From positions 4,216,001 through 4,280,000 of the forward strand of contig NZ_JAFJMJ010000001.1 of the NCBI RefSeq assembly GCF_017309385.1: 64,000 nt of DNA, in the 5' to 3' direction. Of the stretch, positions 1 to 12,100 are shown piece by piece. Both the position numbers and the translations under genes were made by a program. The first letter of the stretch is position 1; every line of letters begins with the position of its first letter. Source of the stretch: Amycolatopsis sp. 195334CR (GTDB lineage Bacteria > Actinomycetota > Actinomycetes > Mycobacteriales > Pseudonocardiaceae). The notes below the pieces were generated by a model, which saw only the letters and a program-made list of their open reading frames with translations, made no database searches and was not told the DNA's origin.

Positions 1-120
1 AGCCCCCGGCGGCCGACAGTGCTGCCCCGGGGGACAACCCCCGGACCCCCGGCGGCGCCGAGCCTGCCGTGACCCGTGTTCCTGCCCGGCCGTCCGGTTG
101 TCGAGATGGGTTGAGTTGAG
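1..120 (+). other. Spacer before PKS1, possibly the 3' end of the preceding gene
   Basis: No complete gene is visible. Frame 3 is open from the window edge to a TGA at 117-119, one base before the PKS1 ATG at 121. It reads as a Pro/Ala/Gly-rich tail that could be the C-terminus of the preceding PKS, expected here to be the polyene-forming synthase, in a translationally coupled arrangement. Frame 1 is also open, to a TGA at 70-72, with an even higher G/C third-position bias, so the frame cannot be settled. No good Shine-Dalgarno sequence precedes the ATG at 121, which fits coupling to an upstream stop. No promoter or terminator is convincing. Confidence 0.3.
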
Positions 121-3100
121 ATGGACAACGAACAGAAGCTCCGGGACTACCTCAGGCGCGCGAGCGCGGACCTCCGGCGGACGCGCCAGCGGCTGAACGA
201 GGTCGAAGCCGCTTCGCAGGAGCCGATCGCCATCGTCGGCATCGGCTGCCGCTACCCCGGTGACGTGCGCACGCCGGAGCAGCTGTGGGACATGGTGATC
301 GCCGGCGAGCACGGCATCACCGAGTTCCCGGCCGACCGCGGCTGGAACCCCGAGATGCTGGCGATGTCGAACACCCGCTCCGGCGGCTTCCTCCACGACG
401 CCCCGGAGTTCGACGCGGACTTCTTCCGGATCTCACCGCGCGAGGCGCTGTCGATGGACCCGCAGCAGCGCGTGCTGCTGGAGGTCACCTGGGAGGCGCT
501 GGAGCGGGCAGGCATCGACCCGACCTCGATCAAGGGCACGCAGACCGCGGTTTTTGTCGGCGCGATGGCGCAGGACTACCAGGTCGGCCCGGGTGAGGGC
601 GGCGAAGGCTTCCAGCTGCTCGGCAACTCCAACAGCGTGCTGTCCGGCCGGATCTCCTACACCTTCGGCTTCGTCGGCCCGGCGGTCACCGTGGACACCG
701 CGTGCTCGTCCTCGCTGGTCGCCATGCACCTGGCCACGCAGTCGCTGCGCAACGGCGAATGCGAGCTGGCGCTGGCCGGTGGCGCCACGATCATGTCCAG
801 CCCGACCACCATCGTCGAGTTCAGCAGGCAGGGCGGGCTCTCGCCGGACGGGCTGTGCCGGTCGTTCGCCGAGTCGGCCGACGGCACCGGCTGGGCCGAG
901 GGCGCCGGGGTGCTGGTGCTGGAGCGGCTGTCGGACGCGCAGCGCAACGGGCACGAGGTCCTGGCCGTGCTGCGGGGATCCGCGGTCAACCAGGATGGCG
1001 CGTCGAACGGGCTGACCGCGCCGAACGGACCGTCTCAGCAGCGGGTGATCCAGCAGGCGCTGATCAACTCGCGGCTGTCCGAGGACCAGATCGACGTGGT
1101 CGAGGCACACGGCACGGCCACCACGCTCGGCGACCCGGTCGAGGCGCAGGCGCTGCTGAACACCTACGGCCAGAACCGCGAGCGGCCGCTGCTGCTGGGG
1201 TCGATCAAGTCCAACATCAGCCACACCCAGGCCGCCGCCGGGGTGGCCGGCGTGATCAAGATGATCATGTCCATGCGGCACGGCGTGCTGCCGAAGTCGC
1301 TCGGCATCGACCAGCCGACGTCCCATGTGGACTGGACGGCCGGCGCGGTCGAACTGATCACCGAGAACACGCCGTGGCCGGAGACCGGGGAACCGAAGCG
1401 CGCGGCGGTGTCCTCGTTCGGCATCAGCGGGACCAACGCGCACACCATCATCGAGCAGGCCCCGGAACTGGTCGTCGACGGCGAGGCGCCGGAGCCGGTC
1501 GAGGCGGGCTCGGTGCCGGTGCTCGTCTCCGGCCGGAACGCCGAGGCGCTGAAGGCGCAGGCCGCGCGCATCCTGTCCATTTTGGACGACGAGCCGCCGG
1601 TGCTGGACCTCGCCTACTCACTGGCGACCACCCGCGCGAGCTTCGAACACCGCGCGGTGGTGCCGTCGGCGAACCTGCGTGCCGGACTGACCGCGCTCGC
1701 GGCCGGTGAAGCCGCGCCGGGCACGCTCACCGGGACCACGCACAGCCGGTCGAAGCTGGCCTTCCTGTTCACCGGTCAGGGCGCGCAACGCCTGGGCATG
1801 GGCCGCGAGCTGTACGGCCGCTTCCCGGTGTTCGCGGCGGCGCTGGACGAGGTGCTCGAACACCTCGACGTCCGCGACGTCATGTGGGGCGACGACCCTG
1901 ACGCCCTGAACCGGACCGGCAACGCCCAGCCCGCGTTGTTCGCCATCGAGGTGGCGCTGTACCGGCTGGCCGAGTCGTGGGGCCTGAAACCGGACTTCCT
2001 CGCCGGGCACTCGATCGGTGAGATCGCGGCGGCCCACGTCGCGGGTGTGCTGTCCCTTGAGGACGCCGCGAAGCTGGTCAACGCGCGCGGAAAGCTGATG
2101 CAGGCGCTGCCGACCGGTGGCGCGATGGTGGCCATCCAAGCGACGGAAGACGAGATCACACCCGTCGAGGGTGCGTCGATCGCGGCGATCAACGGTCCGA
2201 ATTCCGTGGTGGTTTCCGGCGACGAGGAGGCCGTCGAGTCGATCGTCGCGCAGTTCGAGGGGCGCAAGACCAAGCGCCTGAGCGTTTCGCACGCCTTCCA
2301 CTCGCCGCGCATGGACGCCATGCTCGACGATTTCCGCGCGGTGGTTGCGGAACTCGACCTGCAGGCTCCGCTCATCCCGTTCGTGTCGAACCTGACCGGC
2401 GAACTGGCCCGCGTCGAGCAGGTCACGTCCCCGGACTACTGGGTGGACCACGTCCGGCAGGCCGTGCGGTTCGCCGACGGCGTGGCCTGGTTGCGCGGCC
2501 ACGGTGTCGGCACGTTCCTGGAGCTGGGCCCGGACGGTGTGCTGTCCGCGATGGTCCAGGAGATCGTGGACGACGCCACGGCCGTTCCGGTGCTGCGGTC
2601 CGGCCGCGAGGAAGTCGAGACCGGCACCGCCGCGCTGGCCACCCTGCACGTCCAGGGGATCCCGGTCCGGTGGAGCGCGTACTTCGACCGCACCGGCGCG
2701 GTGCGCGTCCCGCTGCCGACGTATGCCTTCCAGACCAAGCGCTACTGGCCGAAGGGCGGTGGGTTCGGCTTCGGCGGTGACCCGCGTTCGTCCGGGCTCG
2801 GTGCCGCTCGGCACCCGCTGCTGGCCGCGGCGGTCTCGCTCGCGGACTCCGACGGCGCCCTGCTGACCGGCCGCCTTTCCCTGCACACGCACGCGTGGCT
2901 GGCCGACCACGCGGTGTCCGGCCGGGTTCTCTTGCCCGGTACGGCGTTCCTGGAGCTGGCCATCCGCGCCGGGGACGAGGTCGGCTGCGACCGCGTCGAG
3001 GAGCTGACTCTCACCGGTCCGCTGGTGCTGCCCGAGCAGGGCGGCGTCCAGGTGCAGATCTGGGTCGGCCGCCCCGACCAGGCCGGCCGCCGGACCGTCG

Positions 3101-6100
3101 ACATCTACTCGCGCCTCGACACCGACGACGAGCAGCCGTGGACCCCGAACGCCACCGGTGTGCTGACCGCCGAGTCGAAGCAGGTTCCCTTCGACGCCAA
3201 GGAGTTCCCGCCGAAGGACGCCCAGCCGATCGACCTGACCGGACTGTACGACGGCCTGGCCGCCGACGGGTTCGCCTACGGGCCCTCGTTCCAGGGCCTG
3301 CGTGCCGCGTGGCAGCTCGGCGAGGACGTGTACGCCGAGGTCGCGCTGCCCGAGGACGTCGACAACGAGGCCTTCGAGCTCCACCCGGCGCTGCTGGACG
3401 CCGTGCTGCACGCCTCGCGGTTCGTCGAGTTCGGCCCGGAAAGCCAGGGCGGGCTGCCGTTCTCGTGGGAAGGCGTGTCGCTGCACGCGACCGGTGCCTC
3501 CACCGTCCGGGTCAAGCTTTCGCCGGTCGCCGACGACGCCATGTCGATCGCCGTGGCCGATGCCGCCGGTGAACCGGTCGCCTCGGTCGAGACGCTCGTC
3601 CTGCGCGCGGTCGCCACGGAACAGCTGAACGTGACCGTCGGCCGCGACTCGCTGTTCCGGCTCGACTGGGTGGCCGCGCAGCACGCCACCACCGAACCGA
3701 CCTCCGCCGAGACTTCCGATCTCGCGTCCATTGTGGACGTGCCGGACTGGGTGCTGTACCACGTCGAAACCAGCGGGGACACCGTCGAGGCCGCGCACGC
3801 GGTCAGCGCGCACGTGCTCGGTGTGGTGCAGGAATGGCTGGCCGAGGAGCGTTTCGCCGACTCCCGCCTGGTCTTCGTGACGCGGGACGCGGTGGCCGCC
3901 GCCGAGGGCGACCTGCCCGACGTGGCCGCCGCGACGGTCTGGGGCCTGGTGCGGTCCGCGCAGTCGGAGAACCCCGGGCGCTTCGGGCTGATCGACGTGG
4001 ACGGTGAATCGCCGCTGACCAAGGCGATCGGCGTCGACGAGCCGCAGCTGGCCATCCGGAAGAACAAGGTCTACGCCGCCCGGCTCGCCCGGGCGCTGCC
4101 GCAGCAGCGCGAGTTCGCCTGGGCCGGTCAAGTGTTGATCACCGGCGGTACCGGTGGTCTGGGCAGGGTCATCGCCAAGCACCTCGCCGGTGAGCACGGC
4201 GTACGCGACCTGCTGCTGGTCAGCCGCCGCGGCCCGGACGCCGAGGGCGTCGGCGAACTCGTCGCCGAACTCGCCGAGCTGGGCGCGGAAGCCCGGGTCG
4301 TCGCCTGCGACGTGACCGACCGCGACCAGGTCGCCGAACTGGTGTCCCAGCACGAGATCAAGGCCGTGGTGCACACCGCGGGTGTGCTCGACGACGGCAC
4401 CATCGGCTCGCTCACCCCCGAGCGGCTCGACACCGTGCTCCGGCCCAAGGCCGACGCCACCTGGCACCTGCACGAACTGACCGGCGACCTGTCGGCCTTC
4501 GTGGTGTTCTCCTCGGCCGCCGGGGTGTTCGGCAATCCGGGGCAGGGCAACTACGCCGCCGCCAACGCCTTCCTGGACGCACTCGCCGCCCGCCGCCGCG
4601 CCGAAGGACACCCCGCGGCCTCGATCGGCTGGGGCGCCTGGGACCAGACCGGCATGCTGTCCGGCGCGGACGCCGAGCGCATGGCGCGCTCCGGCATGCC
4701 CGCGCTGACCGTCGACCAGGGTGTCGCGCTCTTCGACGCCGCGCTCACCGCCGAGGACGCGGCCGTGCTGGCGCTGCGCCTCGACCTGTCCGTGCTGCGG
4801 GCGCAGCCGGAGATCCCGCCGCTGTTCCGCGGGCTCATCCGCACGCGCTCGCGCCGGTCCGCGGTGGCCAGCTCCGAGGCCGCCGACACGCTGGTGCGCC
4901 GGCTGTCCGGGCTCAGCGAGGACGAACGCCGCGACGTGCTGCTCGAGCTCATCCGCGACCAGGTGGCCGCGGTGCTCGGCCACGCCGACGGCGCGGAGAT
5001 CGAGCCCGACCGCCAGTTCAAGGACCTCGGCTTCGACTCGCTGACCGCGGTCGAACTGCGCAACCGGCTGACCGCGGTCACCGGCCTGCGCCTGCCCGCC
5101 ACCATGGTCTTCGACTACCCGACGCCGAACGTGCTGGCCGGCTACCTGGCCGGGGAGCTGTTCGAGGCCGACGCGGTGATCCCGGAGCAGGCGCGCCCGG
5201 CCACGCTGACCGGCGACGACCCGATCGTGATCGTCGGCATGGGCTGCCGCTACCCGGGTGGCGTGGCCAGCCCGGAGCAGCTGTGGCAGCTGATGCTCGA
5301 CGGCGAGGACGCGATCTCCGGCTTCCCCACCGATCGCGGCTGGGACCTGGAGAAGCTGTACCACCCGGACCCCGACCACCCGGGCACCTCCTACACCCGG
5401 TCCGGCGGCTTCCTGCACGACGCGGGGGAGTTCGACGCCGGGTTCTTCGGCATGAGCCCGCGTGAGGCGGTCGCCACCGACTCCCAGCAGCGCCTGCTGC
5501 TGGAGGTGTCGTGGGAGGCGATCGAACGGGCCGGGATCGACCCGGTTTCCCTGCGCGGCAGCCAGACCGGCGTGTTCGCCGGGGTGATGTACAACGACTA
5601 CGGCGGCGCGATGGGCGGTGGCGCGTCCGAGGGTTACCAGGGCAGCGGTACTTCGCCGAGCATCGTCTCCGGCCGCGTTTCCTACACGCTCGGGCTGGAA
5701 GGCCCCGCGGTCACCGTGGACACGGCCTGCTCGTCGTCGCTGGTCACCCTGCACCTGGCGGCGCAGGCGCTGCGCAACGGCGAGTGCTCGCTCGCGCTGG
5801 CCGGTGGTGTCACGGTGATGTCCACGCCGATCGCGCTGATCGAGTTCTCCCGCCAGCGCGGGCTTTCCCCGGACGGCCGGTGCAAGGCGTTCGCCGACTC
5901 GGCCGACGGCGTCGGCTGGTCCGAGGGCGTCGGTGTGCTGGTGCTGGAGCGGCTCTCGGACGCCCGCCGCAACGGGCACGAGGTGCTCGCGGTGGTCAAG
6001 GGCTCGGCGATCAACCAGGACGGCGCGTCCAACGGGCTGATGGCGCCGAACGGGCCGTCGCAGCAGCGCGTGATCCAGCAGGCGCTGGCCAGCGCCGGGC

Positions 6101-9100
6101 TCACCACGTCCGATGTGGACGCCGTCGAAGCACACGGCACCGGGACCTCGCTCGGTGACCCGATCGAGGCGCAGGCGCTGCTGGCCACCTACGGCAAGCA
6201 CCGCGACCGCCCGCTGCTGCTCGGTTCGATCAAGTCGAACCTGGGCCACACGCAGGCCGCCGCCGGTGCGGCCGGGGTGATCAAGATGGTGCTGGCGCTG
6301 AAGTACGGCGTCCTGCCGAAGACGCTGCACATCGACGAGCCGTCGTCCCACGTGGACTGGACGGCCGGTGACGTCGAACTGCTCACCGAGGCGAAGGAGC
6401 TGGCCGACGTCGGCCGCCCGTGGCGCGCGGGCATCTCCTCGTTCGGCATCAGCGGTACCAACGCGCACGTGATCCTGGAGCAGCCCGCGCCGGTGGTCGT
6501 CGAGGAGCGGCCGTCCCTGGACGGTGTGGTGCCGTGGCTGCTGTCGGGCAAGACCCGGGACGCGGTACGGGCGCAGGCCGCCCGACTGCTGTCCTATGTG
6601 GACGACAAGCCGGAGCTGGAGCCGGCGGACCTGGCGTACTCGCTGGCGACCGCCCGGTCAGCCTTCGAACACCGCGCCGCCGTGGTCGGCGAGGACCGCG
6701 AAGCCCTGCTGCGCTCGCTCGCCGCACTGGCCGCCGACAGCCCGGACGCCGGGGTGCTCACCGGTGAGTCGGGTTCGGGCAAGATCGCGATGCTGTTCAC
6801 CGGGCAGGGCAGCCAGCGCGCCGGGATGGGTCGCGAGCTGTACCTGCGGTTCCCGGTGTTCGCCGAGGCCTTCGACGAGGTGGCCGACGCGCTCGACGCG
6901 CATCTGGAGCGCCCGCTGCGCGAGGTCATGTGGGATGACGAGACCGGCCTGCTCGACCAGACCGGCTGGGCCCAGCCCGCCATCTTCGCCGTCGAGGTGG
7001 CGCTGTTCCGCCTCGTTCGCTCGTGGGGCGTGAAGGTCCACTTCCTGGGCGGGCACTCGATCGGCGAGATCACCGCGGCGCACGTGTCCGAGGTGCTCAC
7101 CCTCGCCGACGCCGCGAAGCTGGTCACCGCGCGCGGGAAGCTGATGCAGGCGCTGCCGACCGGTGGTGCGATGGTGGCGATCCAGGCGGCCGAGGACGAG
7201 ATCACGCTCGTCGAGGGTGCGTCGATCGCGGCGATCAACGGCCCGAACTCCGTGGTCATTTCGGGCGACGAGGAGGCCGTCGAGTCGATCGTCGCGCAGT
7301 TCGAGGGGCGCAAGACCAAGCGCCTGAGCGTTTCGCACGCGTTCCACTCGCCGCGCATGGACGCCATGCTGGCGGAGTTCGGGCAGGTGGTGGCCGAGCT
7401 GGCCTTCGCCGCGCCCAAGATCCCGGTGGTGTCCAACCTGACCGGGCACTTCGACACCGACGCGATGTCCTCGCCCGACTACTGGGTGCGGCACGTCCGC
7501 GAGGCCGTCCGGTTCGCCGACGGCGTGCGCACGCTGCACGACTCCGGGGTGCGGACGTTCCTGGAACTGGGCCCGGACGCCGCGCTCGCGCCGATGATCG
7601 GCGAGGTGCTCGGTGAGGACGCCGGGAACGTGGTCGCCATCCAGCGCGCCGGTCGTGGTGAGGAAGCCACCTGCGTGACCGCGCTGACCCGGCTGCACCT
7701 GCACGGCGTGCAGGTCGGCTGGCCGAGCTTCTTCGACGGCCGCGGGGTGCGGCGGGTGGACCTGCCGACCTACGCCTTCCAGCACTCGCACTTCTGGCCG
7801 CAGGCGCCGGAGATGCCCGCGTTCTCGGCCGACCCCAGCGACGAACGCCTCTGGGCGGCGATCGAACGCGGTGACGCCGACGAGCTGGCCGCGCTGCTCC
7901 ACCTCGGCGAGCAGCAGCAGTCCTCTTTGGACACACTGCTGCCCGCGCTGTCGTCGTGGCGGCAGAGCAACCAGCAGAAGTCCGTGCTGGACTCGTGGCG
8001 CTACCGGATCAAGTGGAGCCCGCTGCGGACCGGCGTCACACCGGTGCTCAGCGGGCAGTGGCTGGTGCTCACCGGTGAGCAGGACGCCGAACTGGCCGGA
8101 CAGGTACGCGAACTGCTGGCTGCGCACGGCGCCGAGGCGCGCCAGATCGAACTCGATGCCGAATGCGCCGAGCAGGGCCCGATCACCGAACGCCTCGACG
8201 GGCTCGGCGAGGTCGCCGGGGTGGTCTCGCTGCTCGCGCTGGACGACCAGCCGTACGCACCGCATCCCGTGCTGTCCACCGGTCTGGCGCTGACCATCTC
8301 GGTGTTGCGCACCCTGGACGCTCCACTGTGGACGTTGACCCGCGGTGCGGTGAGCACCGGTCAGGGTGACGAGGTCGAGTCGCTGCCGCAGGCCGCGGTC
8401 TGGGGCTTCGGCCGCGTCGCCGCACTGGAGTACCCGCAGCGCTGGGGCGGTCTGATCGATCTGCCCGCCGAAACCGACTCGAACGTGCTGCGACGCCTGA
8501 TCGGCGTGCTCACCGGCGACGAGGACCAGGCCGCGATCCGCACCACCGGGGTGCTCGGCCGCCGCCTGGCACACCGGCCGGTGGACGCGCTGCCCGCCGC
8601 CGACGAGTTCACCGCGGGCGGGACCGTGCTGGTCACCGGCGGTACCGGCGGCCTCGGTGCCGCCGTCGCGCGCTGGCTCGCCGGTCGCGGTGCGGAGAAC
8701 CTGATCCTGACCAACCGCCGGGGCGAGGACGCGCCGGGCGCGGCCGAACTGCGTGCCGAGCTGACCGAACTGGGCGCGCGCGCGGAGATCGTCGCCTGCG
8801 ACGTCGCCGACCGCGACGCGCTGGCCGCGGTGCTCGACGGCATCCCGCCCGCCCTGCCGTTGACCGGCGTGGTGCACACCGCCGGGGTCGGGCAGTCCTC
8901 GCCGCTGGAGCTGACCGGGCTGCCGGAGTTCGCCGACGTGATGTCCGCGAAGGTGCTCGGCGCGCGGAACCTCGCCGAGCTGGTCGGTGACCGCGAACTG
9001 GACCTGTTCGTGCTGTTCGGGTCCATCGCCGGGGTGTGGGGCAGCGGAGGGCAGAGCGCCTACGCCGCCGCGAACGCCTATCTCGACGCGCTGGCCGAGC

Positions 9101-12100
9101 ACCGCCGTGCTCGGGGCCTGACCGCGACCTCGATCGCCTGGGGGCCGTGGGCCGAGGTCGGCATGGCCACCCACGAGGAGATGTCGGGCAGCCTGCTGCG
9201 CCAGGGGCTCGCCTTCCTCGACGCCGGGCCCGCGATCGCCGAACTGCACCGCGCGGTCGTGCAGCACGACGTGACGGTGACCGTGGCCGACGTCGACTGG
9301 AACCGCTACCAGCCGCTGTTCACCTCGCGCCGCCCGAGCGCCCTGCTCAGCGAGTTGCCCGAGGTCAAGGCGCTGGCCGAGGCCGAGCAGAAGCAGGCGG
9401 GCGAGTCGTCCACCTTCGCCGGCGAACTGCGCGAGCTGACCGAGGCCGAGCAGCGCCGCCGTCTGGTCGCCCTGGTGCGTGCCGAAGCCGCGGCCGTGCT
9501 CGGGCACAGCTCCGCCGAGGACGTCGGTGAGCAGAAGGCCTTCCAGGAGATCGGGTTCGACTCGCTGACCGCGGTCGAGCTGCGTCAGCGGCTCGGTGGC
9601 GCGACCGGGCTGACGTTGCCCGCGACGCTGGTCTTCGACTACCCGACGCCGAAGGTGCTCGCCGACCACCTGCACGCCGAACTGCTCGGTTCGGCCGCGG
9701 AAGCCGTGGTGTACCAGGCGAACCACGGCGGCACCACGGACGAGCCGATCGCCATCATCGGCATGGCGTGCCGCTTCCCCGGTGGCGCGAACACGCCGGA
9801 GGAGTTCTGGCAGCTGATCGCCGAGGGCACCGACGCGATCACCGAGTTCCCCGGCGACCGCGGCTTCGACATGGCCATGCTGTACGACCCGGACCCCGAC
9901 CACCCGGGCACCACGTACTCGACCGCGGGCGGTTACCTGCACACCGCGGGCGACTTCGACCCGGCGTTCTTCGGCATCTCCCCGAGGGAAGCGGTCGGCA
10001 TGGACCCGCAGCAGCGCCTGCTGCTGGAGACCACCTGGGAGGCAATCGAGCGCGCCGGGATCGACCCGGCTTCGCTGCGCGGCACCCGGACCGGCGCGTT
10101 CATCGGGTCGAGCTACTCCGAGTACGGCGCCATGGACGGCGGTGGTTCCGAGGGTTATGCGGTGACCGGCAGCAGCCCGAGCGTGCTGTCCGGCCGGGTT
10201 TCCTACGTCTTCGGCCTCGAAGGCCCCGCCGTCACCGTCGACACCGCGTGCTCGTCCTCGCTGGTCGCGCTGCACCTGGCCTGCCAGTCGCTGCGCAGCG
10301 GGGAGAGCACGCTGGCGCTGGCCGCCGGCGCCACGGTGATGCCGAACCCCAAGCCGCTCATCGCGTTCAGCCGTCAGCGAGCGCTCGCCCAAGACGGCCG
10401 GTGCAAGGCCTTCTCCGACTCCGCCGACGGCATGACCCTGTCCGAGGGCATCGGCATGCTGCTGGTGGAGAAGCTGTCCGACGCCGAGCGGAACGGGCAC
10501 CCGATCCTCGCCGTGGTGCGGGGTTCCGCGGTCAACCAGGACGGCGCCTCGAACGGGCTGTCCGCGCCGAACGGGCCGTCGCAGCAGCGGGTGATCCAGC
10601 AGGCGCTGGCGAACGCGGGCGTCAAACCGTCCGATGTGGACGCGCTCGACGCGCACGGCACCGGCACCGCGCTCGGGGACCCGATCGAGGCGCAGGCGCT
10701 GCTGGCCACCTACGGCGTCGAACGCGACCCGGAGCGGCCGCTGCGGCTGGGCTCGGTCAAGTCGAACATCGGGCACGCGCAGTCGGCCGCCGGGGTGGCC
10801 AGCGTGATCAAGATGGTGATGGCGCTGCGCAACGGCATGCTGCCGCAAACCCTGCACGCGGACGCGCCTTCGTCGCATGTGGACTGGAGCTCGGGGGCGC
10901 TGTCGCTGCTGAACGAGCCGGTGTCGTGGGTGCGGAACGGCCGTCCGCGCCGCTGCGCGATCTCGTCGTTCGGCATCAGCGGCACGAACGCGCACACCAT
11001 TCTCGAAGAGGCGCCGCCGGTTTCGGTGGAGCCCGCGCCGATGGTGATCGAGCAGGCGCCGGCGGTGCCGTGGGTGCTTTCGGCCCGCAGCGAGGCCGCG
11101 CTGACCGCGCAGATCGCCAACCTGCTGCCCGCGGTCGAGGGCGAGCGCCCGGTCGACGTCGGGTTCTCGCTGGCCACCACGCGCTCGAAGTTCGAGCACC
11201 GCACGGTGCTGATCGGGTCCGCCGAGGTGCGCGGGCTGGCCGACCTGGACGCCCGCACCACCTTCGTCTTCCCCGGCCAGGGCGCGCAGTGGGCCGGCAT
11301 GGGCGCGCAGCTCATCGACGAGTCGCCGGTGTTCGCCGCGCGGATCGCCGAATGCGCCGCCGCGCTGGCGCCGCACCTCGACTGGTCGCTGCTCGACGTC
11401 CTGCGTGGCGTCGAGGGCGCGCCGTCGATGGAGCGGGTCGACGTGGTGCAGCCCGCGTCGTTCGCGGTGATGGTCTCGCTCGCCGAGGTGTGGCGTTCCT
11501 ACGGCGTGGTCCCGGACGCGGTGGTCGGGCACTCGCAGGGTGAGATCGCCGCCGCCTGCGTGTCCGGCGCGTTGTCGCTGGAGGACGCCGCGAAGGTGGT
11601 CGCCCTGCGCAGCCAGGCGATCGCCAGGGAACTGGCCGGGCGTGGTGGCATCGCGTCGATCGCGCTGCCCGCCGACGAGGTCACCGAACGGCTCGCCGCC
11701 TGGGACGGCAGGCTGTCGCTGGCCGCCGAGAACGGCCCGCGCACGGTTGCCGTCTCCGGTGATCCCGAGGCACTGGACGAACTCCTGGAGACGCTCGCCG
11801 CGGAAGGCGTGCGTGTGCGCCGGATCGTGGTGGACTACGCCTCGCACTCCGCGCACGTCGAGGACATCCGCGACGAGATCCTGCGTGACCTGCACGGGCT
11901 CGACCCGCAGCGGCCGCGGATCCCGTTCCTGTCGACGGTCACCGGCGAGTGGGTCGATGGCGCCGAACTGACCGCCGACTACTGGTACCGCAACCTGCGC
12001 CAGACCGTGCACCTTGCCGGTGCCGTCCGCGATCTGGTCGCCGCCGGGCATCGGGCGTTCATCGAGGTCAGCTCGCACCCGGTGCTGACGGTCGGGGTGG

